A stretch of DNA of 64,000 nucleotides from Chthoniobacteraceae bacterium (GCA_028293625.1 JAQGOL010000006.1:120089-184088), one strand, 5' to 3'; positions 43,158 through 52,079 are shown, numbered from the stretch's first letter. The notes: generated by a model from the letters alone, not told the origin. Made by a program: numbers and translations.

Positions 43158-43844
43158 ATGCATGACCCTAATTCTTCTGAAGCTTCCAACCGCAACGAGG
43201 ATCCTATCACTCATGAGCCCGGCGCGCATCCGGTCTCGACAGGCGTTGGCGCGCTTGGCGGCGGAGTAACCGGTGCTACAATCGGGATGGTCTTTGGCGG
43301 CCCGGTCGGCAGTGCCGTTGGAGCCGTGATCGGTGCGGTCTTTGGGGGATTGGGCGGAAGCGCTGTCGGCGAGGCGATTGATCCAACCGTGGAAGACGAG
43401 TATTGGAAAACGGAGCATCCAACGCAACCCCATGCAACATCAGAGTATTCAAGCTTTGAGCCGGCGTATCGGGTTGGATACGAAGGTTATGACAAGCATG
43501 GCGGGCATCAGCGCACTTTTGATGAAGCCGAAGAGACTCTTCGCAGCGAGTATGAAGCCGGCGGCGCCTCGTTGAGTTGGGAGCAGGCCAGAGATGCAGC
43601 CCGCGCTGCTTGGTCGCGTGTCCATAGCGCCCGTGGCCGGCGCACTGAACCTGTTGAAGGTTCGTCACTTCAGGCCAAGAATGATGGTGTCACCCCGGAC
43701 CACGACGACATCGCATCGCGCGCGTGGAGTTTCTATGAAGCTTCCGATCGCCAGGATGGACATGATCTTGAGCATTGGCTGCGGGCGGAACAGGAGTCGA
43801 GAAGATCGCACCTTGAAAGCCGGACCGAATCATTCGGCTCCTGA
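43158..43844 (+). CDS. Glycine-zipper protein with C-terminal DUF2934
   Basis: A 228-residue protein. Residues about 25-75 form a glycine-zipper double helix (G-A-L-G-G-G-V-T-G-A-T-I-G, then G-A-V-I-G-A-V-F-G-G), a membrane-associating motif. The middle is acidic and aromatic, with Y-R-V-G-Y-E-G-Y-D-K-H-G, seen in other glycine-zipper stress proteins. Residues about 183-213 (I-A-S-R-A-W-S-F-Y-E, D-G-H-D-L-E-H-W-L-R-A-E) match DUF2934. Its function is unknown; similar proteins in other bacteria are often stress-induced. Its stop lies four bases from that of the convergent ABC permease. Confidence 0.75.
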   Translation: MHDPNSSEASNRNEDPITHEPGAHPVSTGVGALGGGVTGATIGMVFGGPVGSAVGAVIGAVFGGLGGSAVGEAIDPTVEDEYWKTEHPTQPHATSEYSSFEPAYRVGYEGYDKHGGHQRTFDEAEETLRSEYEAGGASLSWEQARDAARAAWSRVHSARGRRTEPVEGSSLQAKNDGVTPDHDDIASRAWSFYEASDRQDGHDLEHWLRAEQESRRSHLESRTESFGS

Positions 43845-43848
43845 AAAA

Positions 43849-44991
43849 TCAATCAAGAGTCTGCCGATAGCGTTTGATTCCTATCGTCAGCATAACAGCG
43901 GCAAATAGCGCGATAGGCCATAGTTCATTGATGACCGCGTCAGCCCCGTTGTTTTTTAAGAGTATGCCGCGGACAATTCGTAGGAAATGGGTGAGGGGAA
44001 AGAGTTCGCCAATGCACTGCGCCCATGCCGGCATTCCACGAAAGGGAAACATAAACCCTGAAAGCAATATGGATGGCAGGAAGACAAAAAAAGCTAGCTG
44101 CATGGCTTGGAGCTGATTTCTTGCAATGGTGGAAAATGTAATTCCCATTGCGAGATTCGCCGCGATGAAGATCAAAGCGGCGGCGAGCAGCAGGCCGAGG
44201 TTGCCTTCCATAGGTACATGGAAAATATAGCGTGCGGCGGTAAGGATTAAGCCGACCTGAATATAGCCAACGACAATATACGGGATTATTTTGCCGAGCA
44301 GAACCTCGGTTGGGCGGGTGGGCATCGAAAGAAGGTTCTCCATTGTGCCACGCTCGCGTTCGCGCGTAATCGCCAGCCCGGTGATCATCACCATTGTCAT
44401 GGTGAGAATGACACCCATGAGACCCGGAACGATATTGTAGTGTGTAATTGCCTCGGGATTGTAAAGGGCGTGCACTCGCAGATCAATCGGCCCGGGATTA
44501 CTTGCAAGAAACGTGAGGGGACCTTTCAGATCGTGGCTAAGTCCTTCGTTTAATATCGTGGAAAGAGAACCGAGCGCGTTGCCGGTTGCCGCTGGATCCG
44601 TTGCATCAGCCTCCACTAGAATTGCGGGTCGCTCGCCACGTATCAGGTCGCGTGTGAAGTTTTCGGGGATATTGATCACAAATTGCACATCGCCTCGTGC
44701 AAGTGCCTCGCGGCCTTCGGCTTCCGAATTAAGTTGCCGCGTGAAATCGAAGTAGGTGCTGTTTCTGAGCGCAGCCAGAATGGTGCGTCCCTGAGGGCCA
44801 TGATCGGACATAATGATCCCCGCGGGTAAATGCCGGGGATCGCCATTGATGGCGAATCCGAAAAGGAGAAGTTGAAGCAGCGGGATTCCCAAAATCATGC
44901 CGAACGTGAGGCGATCACGCCGCATTTGGACAAATTCTTTTACGACAATTCCCCAAAGCCTTGCCAGCGAGATGGGAGAATGCCGGGTCAT
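43849..44991 (-). CDS. ABC-2 type exporter permease
   Basis: A 380-residue permease of the YbhR/YhhJ type. It starts with a cytoplasmic V-K-E-F-V-Q-M-R-R-D-R-L-T-F-G amphipathic stretch and the first helix, has an extracytoplasmic domain of about 150 residues (with V-Q-F-V-I-N-I-P-E-N-F), and then five helices containing T-R-E-R-E-R-G-T-M-E-N-L-L-S-M-P-T-R-P, a family signature. It is last of a three-gene operon; its ATG overlaps the ATPase stop by ATGA. Only one permease and one ATPase are present, so the exporter would be a homodimer, probably for drugs or a lipid-like compound. Confidence 0.9.
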   Translation of the reverse strand: MTRHSPISLARLWGIVVKEFVQMRRDRLTFGMILGIPLLQLLLFGFAINGDPRHLPAGIIMSDHGPQGRTILAALRNSTYFDFTRQLNSEAEGREALARGDVQFVINIPENFTRDLIRGERPAILVEADATDPAATGNALGSLSTILNEGLSHDLKGPLTFLASNPGPIDLRVHALYNPEAITHYNIVPGLMGVILTMTMVMITGLAITRERERGTMENLLSMPTRPTEVLLGKIIPYIVVGYIQVGLILTAARYIFHVPMEGNLGLLLAAALIFIAANLAMGITFSTIARNQLQAMQLAFFVFLPSILLSGFMFPFRGMPAWAQCIGELFPLTHFLRIVRGILLKNNGADAVINELWPIALFAAVMLTIGIKRYRQTLD

Positions 44992-45914
44992 GCTGCGAAG
45001 TTATCCTGGGAACTTTGCATCAGATGGATGAAAACGTCCTCCAGGCTCGAATCAATTTCGTGCCATTCGTATTTATCGGTGCGATACGGCGCGATAGCGG
45101 ATTGCAATGCGGCGCGATCGCTTCCACTGACATGCAGACTGGTTCCGAAAGCGACGGCTTGGTCGATGCCGGAAGAGGATCGCAACTCGCCGGCAAGACC
45201 AGGCAAGTCCGGGCCGCTCACCGCCCACGTCGTTAGCCGGGCACGGGCTATGACTTCTGCAAGCGTTCCATGGGTCAGAAGGTTCCCATACGATATATAG
45301 GCAAGACGATGGCATCGCTCGGCTTCATCCATATAGTGGGTTGTTACAAGAACAGTCAGGCCCTGTGCGGCGAGCTGATGAAGCTGTTCCCAAAAATCAC
45401 GGCGCGCCTTGGGATCCACACCGGCGGTCGGTTCATCAAGTAAAAGCAGTTTCGGATGGTGGATAAGGCACGCTGCGAGCGCCACGCGTTGTTTCCATCC
45501 TCCGGATAGCTCGCCGGTGAGCTGGTCTTGACGCCCCGCAAGCCCGAGTTGCTTAATACTTTCGCGAACAGCCTGCCTGCGATTCGCAACCCCGTACATA
45601 CGCGCAACAAAATCAAGGTTTTCGGCGATGCTTAGGTCCTCATAAAAACTAAAGCGCTGAGTCATATAACCAACATGGCGCTTGATCTCCTCGCTCTGGG
45701 TAAGGAGATCATAGCCAAGACAGGTCCCTTTTCCTTCATCCGCTCTAAGCAGCCCGCAGAGCATTCGGATAAAAGTGGTTTTACCGCTGCCGTTTGGACC
45801 AAGAAATCCGTAGATTTCTCCGGCTCGCACCTGCAGGTTGATCTTATTAACGACGGTGCGATCGCCAAAGCGCTTTGTCATCCCCTGCACGTCGATGGCA
45901 AAACCCTCGCTCAT
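44988..45914 (-). CDS. ABC exporter ATPase
   Basis: A 308-residue ATP-binding subunit. The Walker A loop is G-P-N-G-S-G-K-T-T (39-47), the Q-loop is M-T-Q-R-F-S-F-Y-E-D-L-S, the signature is L-S-G-G-W-K-Q-R, and Walker B is L-L-L-L-D-E-P-T-A-G-V-D-P with the switch His in T-T-H-Y-M-D-E-A-E-R-C. A C-terminal extension of about 80 residues is typical of the ABC-2/YbhF class. E. coli YbhF has two such modules in one chain, while this has one. It overlaps both neighbours by ATGA junctions, so the three proteins are translated as a coupled set. Confidence 0.92.
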   Translation of the reverse strand: MSEGFAIDVQGMTKRFGDRTVVNKINLQVRAGEIYGFLGPNGSGKTTFIRMLCGLLRADEGKGTCLGYDLLTQSEEIKRHVGYMTQRFSFYEDLSIAENLDFVARMYGVANRRQAVRESIKQLGLAGRQDQLTGELSGGWKQRVALAACLIHHPKLLLLDEPTAGVDPKARRDFWEQLHQLAAQGLTVLVTTHYMDEAERCHRLAYISYGNLLTHGTLAEVIARARLTTWAVSGPDLPGLAGELRSSSGIDQAVAFGTSLHVSGSDRAALQSAIAPYRTDKYEWHEIDSSLEDVFIHLMQSSQDNFAA

Positions 45915-46900
45915 AGACCAAACTTTACTTCCACAGGTTGTCCCGGATGAAGCCTGGCCGCCGTGACCGGCTCAAAGGAGACTTCCACCATAAAGACCAG
46001 TTTCTCGCGGCTTTCGCGGCTGTAGATTACTGGCGGAGTATATTCCGCCTTCGGGGAAATAAAATTGATCGCCCCGGTGAAGGTCTCCTTTACACCGTCG
46101 ACGGTCACCCGGACCCGATCGCCTATTCGGAGCCCGCCTGCTTTCAGTTCCGGGACAAATGCGCGCACTTTTATGTTAGGAGGCGGTAGCAACGCAATGA
46201 TCGGGCGTCCCGCCGCCACCCACTCTCCGGCGCGATATAAAGTGTCGAAAACAAGGCCATCCTGCGGGGCGCTTTGGCTTTTCTGCGCCAGATTCCACTC
46301 CGCAGTTGCCAGAGCGGCCTCGAGTGCCAGCACGTTTGCTTCCGCCGCGATGATCTGGTCGGTGCGCAAACCAAGCTTGGCAGTTCTCAGGTCGGCTTCG
46401 AGTTGTGATACCCGTTCGCGGTCCTGGTCGAGGGTGGAGCGCGCGCGGTCAAACTCCTGCGCCGCAGCCGAGCCTGATTTGAAGAGATTCGTCTGCCGGT
46501 TAAACTCTTTCTCCGCAAGCGCCAGTGCTGCGTTTGCCTGTTTAAATTGCGCGGCGAGCGCCTCAATCTCAGGCTCTCGTTTTCCTTTTCTTGCGTCCGC
46601 GAGATTGGCGCGTCCTTCAGCAAGCCGCCTTGCAGCCTGCTCCCGCGCCGCCTTTTCCAGCCCACTTTCCAAAGTGAAAAGCAATTCGCCGGTTTTGGCT
46701 TGAGCCCCTTTTTGGACGTTTAATGTTTCAAGGGCACCGGCCAACGGAGACGCAACATAGACAAATTCTCCTTCAACATATCCCTGAACGACGTCGTGCT
46801 CGGCTTTGCGGCATCCGATCAGCAATAAGAATGTGGCTGCCGCCGCTGCGAGGGTGAAAATGAGCCTGCGCCAGGTTTTAAAACGCGCTTGGATTGTCAT
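45911..46900 (-). CDS. HlyD-family periplasmic adaptor lipoprotein of ABC exporter
   Basis: A 329-residue membrane-fusion protein. The N-terminus is a lipoprotein signal: basic residues, a hydrophobic stretch, then L-L-L-I-G-C with Cys as the lipidation site. The barrel-sandwich half motif G-Y-V-E-G-E-F-V-Y-V-A-S-P-L-A-G follows, then a long helical hairpin (about residues 80-195) and a beta-barrel with V-R-A-F-V-P-E and G-D-R-V-R-V-T-V-D-G. It would link the ABC-2 exporter to an outer-membrane channel that is not in this window. The frame stays open up to 47467; the ATG at 46900, directly before the signal, is chosen. Confidence 0.9.
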   Translation of the reverse strand: MTIQARFKTWRRLIFTLAAAAATFLLLIGCRKAEHDVVQGYVEGEFVYVASPLAGALETLNVQKGAQAKTGELLFTLESGLEKAAREQAARRLAEGRANLADARKGKREPEIEALAAQFKQANAALALAEKEFNRQTNLFKSGSAAAQEFDRARSTLDQDRERVSQLEADLRTAKLGLRTDQIIAAEANVLALEAALATAEWNLAQKSQSAPQDGLVFDTLYRAGEWVAAGRPIIALLPPPNIKVRAFVPELKAGGLRIGDRVRVTVDGVKETFTGAINFISPKAEYTPPVIYSRESREKLVFMVEVSFEPVTAARLHPGQPVEVKFGL

Positions 46901-47086
46901 GGCGTTTGTCGCGGTTTGGAAGATGACGGACATACGCGGTGAAGTCGATGCGCGTCTTAAGCGCCAGGAGACTGCCGCCAGGAAACAACACAGGAAAGGT
47001 TCAAGCGCCGCCCTTCTTTGTCTGGCTTCGGATATTTGATGGCGTTTTGGGCTTGCCGGTGGCGGTGCATGCACAATTTTCTTTGC

Positions 47087-47833
47087 ATGAAAATTCTTGC
47101 CGCGCTTTTGTCTCTTACGCTTACCGCCAGCGCTGAGCTCTCGGATAAGGAGCTCGACTCCATAGGGCATCGGGTTTGGCAGAACGAATGCGCCGGCACA
47201 CGCGATGGGTTGACTTCGTGGAATGCGGGCGAAAACTTCGCATCCCTGGGGATTGGCCATTTTATCTGGTATCCGCGCGGTGTGAACGGACCGTTCGAGG
47301 AAAGTTTCCCGAAACTGATCAAATACCTTGAAGCCGGCGGGGCATCGGTGCCCGGATGGGCGCACGGCGATTGTCCCTGGAACACAAAAGCGGAGTTTCA
47401 AAAGGAGTTCCAAAGCGAGCGTACCCGGGAATTGCGCAATTTGATGGCCTCGACGATTCGTTTGCAAAGCCGGTTTTTAGCCGAGCGCATGGAGCAGGCA
47501 TTGCCAAAAATGCTCGAAGCTGCGCCGGCCGCGAAACGCGATCGGGTGAAAGCTAATTTTAATCGGCTGCGCGGGTCGGGCGCCGGCACGTTTGCGCTGA
47601 TTGATTACGTTAATTTTAAAGGGGAGGGAACCAATCCCGCTGAACGCTATAAAGGCGAAGGGTGGGGGTTGCTCGACGTCCTGATGAGCATGGAGCCGGG
47701 TGGTGGGGCCGGCGCATTTGCCCAAGGCGCTTCAGAGGTCCTTGAACGCCGGGTCAGGAATTCCCCTCCCGAGCGTAATGAATCGCGTTGGTTGCCAGGC
47801 TGGAAAGCACGCGTGCGCGCATACGCGGGCTGA
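47087..47833 (+). CDS. Exported protein, possible lysozyme-like hydrolase
   Basis: A 248-residue protein with signal peptide (MKILAALLSLTLTASA). The mature part has V-W-Q-N-E-C-A-G-T, L-T-S-W-N-A-G-E-N-F-A-S-L-G-I-G-H-F-I-W-Y-P and E-E-S-F-P near its start. The arrangement of Glu, Gly-Ile-Gly-His and aromatic residues recalls the catalytic cleft of phage-type lysozymes (Glu, then T-I-G-Y-G-H), but I cannot assign a family. The rest is helical and ends in W-L-P-G-W-K-A-R-V-R-A-Y. The ATG at 47087 is preferred to an upstream in-frame ATG at 47018 because the signal starts there. It is divergent to the ABC exporter operon. Confidence 0.65.
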   Translation: MKILAALLSLTLTASAELSDKELDSIGHRVWQNECAGTRDGLTSWNAGENFASLGIGHFIWYPRGVNGPFEESFPKLIKYLEAGGASVPGWAHGDCPWNTKAEFQKEFQSERTRELRNLMASTIRLQSRFLAERMEQALPKMLEAAPAAKRDRVKANFNRLRGSGAGTFALIDYVNFKGEGTNPAERYKGEGWGLLDVLMSMEPGGGAGAFAQGASEVLERRVRNSPPERNESRWLPGWKARVRAYAG

Positions 47834-47904
47834 AATGGCTCATCGGCGGATCGCCTCGGTTCCTTTGTGGCGCTCCGCTCCGTTCCTGTTTAGTGCTTTA
47901 GCCT

Positions 47905-48969
47905 GTGAGCACAGATCAAGATAACGATTCGAGTCCCCGTATTTCGCCCGCCACCCGGTCCGCGTGGATCATTGGCGGTTTTCTTCTAAGCGGGATTGTA
48001 ATGACCTTCTTTTGGGTGGGCCGCGAAGCGCTGCGAATCAAACGGCAGCGCGATGCGACCGTGGAGGCCAACCGTTCGCTGACCGGGGATATGGTCTGGT
48101 TGAGCGGCGGAAAATTCACCATGGGCGCCACGGACGGAGAGCCTGACGAGCGGCCTTTGCACGACGTGCAGATCAATGGGTTTTGGATTGATAAAACAGA
48201 AGTGACCAACGAGCAGTTCGCCCGTTTTGTGGAGACCACTCAATATGTCACCACGGCCGAGCGAACCACGTTAAAGAATTCGCCTCTGACCGGAGCCGCC
48301 GAGCCGGGCCAGGCTCCAGGCGCCTTCACATTCATTCCGCCGGCTTCCCTCGGATCGCTGGAGGATGAGTCGCAATGGTGGCATTTTACTCCGGGAGCAA
48401 ACTGGCGTCACCCCGAGGGTCCTGACTCCACAATCGTTGGCCGCGAAAAACATCCCGTGGTCCAGGTTTCCTGGCAGGATGCGACCGCTTACAGCCAATG
48501 GGCGGGCAAACGGCTCCCAACGGAAGCCGAATGGGAATACGCGGCACGCGGCGGCCTCAATCACACCGCTTACGTATGGGGGAATGAAAAGATGCCCGAA
48601 CACCGATGGATGGCCAATATATGGCAGGGTGCTTTCCCCAACGAAAATATCGCCGAGGACGGATTCAAAGGGACCGCGCCGGTGGGCAGTTTTTACCCAA
48701 ACGGATACGGACTGTTTGATGTGTCCGGCAATGTCTGGGAATGGTGCGCCGACTGGTATGCCGCCGATTATTATCCCAAGGGCCTGCACAAAAATCCCGT
48801 CGGTCCGGAATCAGGCGCCGCGAGCAGCCGGGTGATGCGGGGCGGTTCTTTTCTTTCAAGCGACAGCTACACGCTTGGCTATCGCCCGAGCGCGCGAGGA
48901 AAAGCAACGCCGGAAATCCGCCGGGCCGATCTTGGGTTCCGCTGTGTCCGCAGCGGCGTGATGCCGTAG
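47905..48969 (+). CDS. SUMF1/FGE-fold protein, membrane-anchored, lacking FGE cysteines
   Basis: A 354-residue protein with one N-terminal helix (about residues 20-42) and a C-terminal formylglycine-generating-enzyme fold: W-L-S-G-G-K-F-T-M-G-A, I-D-K-T-E-V-T-N-E-Q-F, V-S-W-Q-D-A-T-A-Y, R-L-P-T-E-A-E-W-E-Y-A-A-R, N-V-W-E-W-C-A-D-W and G-F-R-C-V at the end. In true formylglycine-generating enzyme the active site uses two cysteines near the end; here only the G-F-R-C one is present, and the earlier R-Y-R-C equivalent is Y-R-P. It is therefore unlikely to activate sulfatases and may have another modification or structural role. Start is a GTG at 47905. Confidence 0.85.
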   Translation: MSTDQDNDSSPRISPATRSAWIIGGFLLSGIVMTFFWVGREALRIKRQRDATVEANRSLTGDMVWLSGGKFTMGATDGEPDERPLHDVQINGFWIDKTEVTNEQFARFVETTQYVTTAERTTLKNSPLTGAAEPGQAPGAFTFIPPASLGSLEDESQWWHFTPGANWRHPEGPDSTIVGREKHPVVQVSWQDATAYSQWAGKRLPTEAEWEYAARGGLNHTAYVWGNEKMPEHRWMANIWQGAFPNENIAEDGFKGTAPVGSFYPNGYGLFDVSGNVWEWCADWYAADYYPKGLHKNPVGPESGAASSRVMRGGSFLSSDSYTLGYRPSARGKATPEIRRADLGFRCVRSGVMP

Positions 48970-48991
48970 GCTTTAAAAGCGCGGTGGCGCT

Positions 48992-49216
48992 CTAACCATG
49001 CTCGGGTTGATCGAGGTTATCGCCTGAAAGCTCCGCGAATTCCTCGAAATGCTGAGGCTGAAGCGGCTCGCTGATGCGGTATTCTTCGCCCAGCCAGCCG
49101 CCCAGATCGACCATCTTGCAGCGAGCCGAACAAAACGGGCCGATCGGGTCGTCAAAAAAAGCGTTTTGCTTGCCGCAAATAGGGCAGTTAACCAGAGATT
49201 TTTTGGCCATGAACAT
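48992..49216 (-). CDS. yacG: DNA gyrase inhibitor YacG-type zinc protein
   Basis: A 74-residue zinc-binding protein. C11 and C14 (N-C-P-I-C-G-K) with C29 and C33 (P-F-C-S-A-R-C) form the zinc site, followed by [15 protein letters not shown], the YacG signature. The acidic C-terminus is typical. The E. coli protein binds GyrB and blocks DNA binding. It is isolated here; the usual coaE neighbour is absent. A second ATG two codons in, at 49210, is an equally good start. It converges with the SUMF1-fold gene, leaving 22 bases between stops. Confidence 0.88.
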   Translation of the reverse strand: MFMAKKSLVNCPICGKQNAFFDDPIGPFCSARCKMVDLGGWLGEEYRISEPLQPQHFEEFAELSGDNLDQPEHG

Positions 49217-49342
49217 ACGCTGTGCGAAGGGTTAAGAGGGTCAAATCTCAATCAATTTTTTCCCGCAGGCAACGGCATTTTAAAGGGTCCTGATTGGGCG
49301 AATGAAGTGGACGGAACGAGGGCGAAAAGCTGTGCTTGGCGT

Positions 49343-50089
49343 GTGATTTTTCTTATACGCGCCTTACTGTTTTGTTTTGCCGTTTTATCGATGAATCCGG
49401 TTGCGGGCGCTCTCGAATTCTCTAGGCAGCTGGCATTGGGCAAACGGATCACCGTGTGCAAAATTAATCTCGAAACCGACCGGCTCGAGTTGTTTCTTCA
49501 GGATGAAAAAGGAGCGATCCTAAAGACGTTTGCGGCCGTTGAGCGGTTCTTGGAACCAAAGGGACGTACGCTCAGTTTTGCGATGAATGCCGGGATGTTT
49601 CACGGAAATTTCGCGCCGGTCGGTTTGTTTGTGCAGGATGGACGCCAAATCAAGCCACTTAATCTCGACGACGCGCCGGGCAATTTTTTCTTAAAACCAA
49701 ATGGTGTCTTCCTGATTTCCGCTTCGGGCGCCCGGGTGATTGAGTCTTCTGAGTATTTGAAATTGGAAGAGCCCGCAGCGCTCGCCACCCAATCGGGTCC
49801 CTTGCTTCTGCGCGCCAACCAGCTGCATCCGGCTTTCAACGCCGGTTCAATGTCGCGCCTGTATCGAAACGGCGTTGGAGTGGCATCTAAAAAAACCGTC
49901 TATTTCGCCATTAGCGAAGAGCAGGTCAATCTATACGAATTCGCGGTGTTTTTCCGGGACGTATTGCATTGTCCCGACGCCTTGTATCTCGATGGTGATA
50001 TTTCCAGCTTATACGCTCCCGCTCTGCGCCGAAACGACGACGGCAATCATCTTGGGCCAATCATTGGAGTGACCGCACCTCGGCAATAG
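49343..50089 (+). CDS. Exported phosphodiester glycosidase (NAGPA/DUF2233) family protein
   Basis: About 248 residues. The leader V-I-F-L-I-R-A-L-L-F-C-F-A-V-L is a signal peptide, so the GTG at 49343 is chosen. The core has T-L-S-F-A-M-N-A-G-M-F-H-G, A-P-V-G-L-F-V-Q-D-G, F-F-L-K-P-N-G-V-F and C-P-D-A-L-Y-L-D-G-D-I-S-S-L-Y, matching the phosphodiester glycosidase family, which includes the uncovering enzyme for mannose-6-phosphate and the E. coli YigE relatives. It may cleave a GlcNAc- or sugar-phosphodiester in the periplasm. The next gene (VanW-glycosyltransferase) starts 35 bases later. Confidence 0.82.
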   Translation: MIFLIRALLFCFAVLSMNPVAGALEFSRQLALGKRITVCKINLETDRLELFLQDEKGAILKTFAAVERFLEPKGRTLSFAMNAGMFHGNFAPVGLFVQDGRQIKPLNLDDAPGNFFLKPNGVFLISASGARVIESSEYLKLEEPAALATQSGPLLLRANQLHPAFNAGSMSRLYRNGVGVASKKTVYFAISEEQVNLYEFAVFFRDVLHCPDALYLDGDISSLYAPALRRNDDGNHLGPIIGVTAPRQ

Positions 50090-50124
50090 GAACTGTTCTT
50101 TGAGTTCACCGCGTTAGCGCATTT

Positions 50125-51897
50125 ATGAATACTCCGGTGACTGAGAGAATTTCCGAGCGCGAACAGACGCGCTGGCAGAGTCTGAAGTTCTTTGGAAAAG
50201 CGTGGGCGTTTCGTCTTCGACGAATAGTTGCGGGACCTCGGGTCAGACGGTTTGAAAAGAGTTTTACGGCGGCGGAAAATCGCGTGATCGCGGAATCCCG
50301 CAGCCTGCTCTATACCAACAGCGCAGTGGCGGAGATTTCGCTTCAGTCGGGCAAGGTCCATAATCTGCGAGTCGCCGCCAGCTTCCTGCATGGCCTGCTG
50401 ATACCGGCCGGTGAAGTATTTAGTTTTTGGGCGCATGTACCGAGGCCAACCCAATGGAATCAGTTTGCTGTCGGCCGTGAACTTCGGGAAGGCTGTATTG
50501 TTCCAAGCATCGGCGGCGGACTCTGCCAGCTCTCCAATGCGCTTTACGATGCCGCGCTGATCGCCCGATGTGAGATAGTTGAGCGGCATGCGCATTCGCG
50601 GAAAATCCCCGGATCAATGGCAGTGGTTGGGCGCGATGCGACGGTTTTCTGGAATTACGTCGACTTGCGCTTTCGGCCTTTGAACCCGGTTGCGCTTGAA
50701 GTCTATCTTACTCCAAAAGAGTTGATTGTAAGATTGCGAGAGGTAACTGCGCTGCCTGAACCCCGAGCATCGATGGGAAGCGACCCGTTGGTCAAAGAGG
50801 CAATACTTGAAGGCAGCAATGATACTGCTGCGGTCGAGAGTTGCGAAACGTGCAATGTGACAAGCTGCTTTCGCCATATCGAGCAAAGCAAGGAGGAGTG
50901 CACCGTCGCATGGCTTGTCGACGCGTATTGGCCGGAGTTCGATTCGTATATTTCCAAGCACCGCAAAAGTGGTGACTGGCTTTTCCTTCCACTTGATAGC
51001 AAGCGCTATCATGTGGGCGGTTATTTTTGGAACACAACAGGATTCGCGCGGGTACGGCAGGCGCCATGGGAAGTCATGAAACGGTCGTGGATTTCCCGCC
51101 GGCTCACAAGCCAGGGTGCTGAGCGGCAGCGCGCTTTACTCTGGATGGATGAGTCGCTTGCCACCCGCTTTCGCCGTTCGCTGCCAAGTTCGGCAACGCA
51201 CCTGGTCATCAGCCAAAATTTGTTGCCGTATCTTTGGCAATCAGGCGCGCTGGGTGGCCGGACTTTTGATGTGCTGATGACGCGCCTGCCGCTTGGCGTA
51301 TTGCAATCGACTCTCGATCGGGCATACCGCCGCTGGCCTGAAAGCACTACATTGGGTGATTTCCGCACAGACGCCAGGTTCATTGAATCGGAGCAGGCCG
51401 CGCTTGCCGAGGCGCGGCATTGGATAACTCCGCACAATCTAATCGCGAAACTCGGCGGGCGGCGGACGCTGCTGCTTGAGTGGAATGTAGCTCAAGCGGA
51501 ACGGATCAAGGTTGCCGGTCAACGCGTTCTGTATCCCGCCTCCACCCTGGGAAGAAAAGGCGCTTACGAACTGCGCGAAGCGGCGCGTCAATTGGAGCTG
51601 CGCATCGTATTGGGTGGGCGTGTCGTTGAAGAGAGAGAGTTCTGGCACGGATCGGACGTCGAAATGGCAGATGGCGATTCATTGGAGGGGATACAAGCCG
51701 TGGTGCTGCCCGCCTGGGTGGAAAATCAGCCGCGACGTTTATTGCGTGCCATTTCAAAAGGCGTGCCGGTGATTGCTTCAGAAGCGTGCGGCCTGCATGG
51801 GTTGCCTGGAGTTATCGAAGTTCCGGAAGGATGTACGGATGCATTGGTGGCTGCATTAACCGAGGTTGTTGGCGGTAGAAGAAGCCTGGCAAGTTAG
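50125..51897 (+). CDS. VanW domain fused to a glycosyltransferase-like domain
   Basis: A 590-residue protein. Residues about 40-215 are a VanW domain: H-N-L-R-V-A-A-S-F-L-H-G, I-P-A-G-E-V-F-S-F-W, and G-G-G-L-C-Q-L-S-N-A-L-Y. A four-cysteine patch (C240, C243, C248, C259) links to the C-terminal half, which looks like a GT-B glycosyltransferase end with D-G-D-S-L-E-G-I-Q-A-V-V-L-P and K-G-V-P-V-I-A-S-E-A-C-G-L, the donor-binding region of family 4-type enzymes. No signal or transmembrane helix is seen. VanW occurs in vancomycin-resistance clusters with unknown role, but presence here does not imply resistance. Function may be envelope glycan synthesis. Confidence 0.78.
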   Translation: MNTPVTERISEREQTRWQSLKFFGKAWAFRLRRIVAGPRVRRFEKSFTAAENRVIAESRSLLYTNSAVAEISLQSGKVHNLRVAASFLHGLLIPAGEVFSFWAHVPRPTQWNQFAVGRELREGCIVPSIGGGLCQLSNALYDAALIARCEIVERHAHSRKIPGSMAVVGRDATVFWNYVDLRFRPLNPVALEVYLTPKELIVRLREVTALPEPRASMGSDPLVKEAILEGSNDTAAVESCETCNVTSCFRHIEQSKEECTVAWLVDAYWPEFDSYISKHRKSGDWLFLPLDSKRYHVGGYFWNTTGFARVRQAPWEVMKRSWISRRLTSQGAERQRALLWMDESLATRFRRSLPSSATHLVISQNLLPYLWQSGALGGRTFDVLMTRLPLGVLQSTLDRAYRRWPESTTLGDFRTDARFIESEQAALAEARHWITPHNLIAKLGGRRTLLLEWNVAQAERIKVAGQRVLYPASTLGRKGAYELREAARQLELRIVLGGRVVEEREFWHGSDVEMADGDSLEGIQAVVLPAWVENQPRRLLRAISKGVPVIASEACGLHGLPGVIEVPEGCTDALVAALTEVVGGRRSLAS

Positions 51898-52079
51898 AGA
51901 AGCTATACAGCTCCTTCGTTTTGGAATGGAGCTTTCGACCCCATTCGGGTTCCTGCCTCGCAAGCCGTGCTCGCAGTGACCTGCGTTTTTATCACTAATC
52001 ATTTGGCTCAGGCGTGACTCTACTTGGTTGAGCATGCAACTCAAAGCCCCCCTTTGCCATCAACCGAGGTTCAGATCCG

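Noticed and set aside
46901..47467. N-terminal extension of the HlyD-family lipoprotein
   Set aside because: Sequence before 46900 is shadow of the divergent exported protein, and the lipoprotein signal begins at the ATG at 46900.
50125..51897. Vancomycin resistance function from the VanW domain
   Set aside because: No VanA, VanH, VanX or related genes are nearby, and VanW alone does not indicate resistance.
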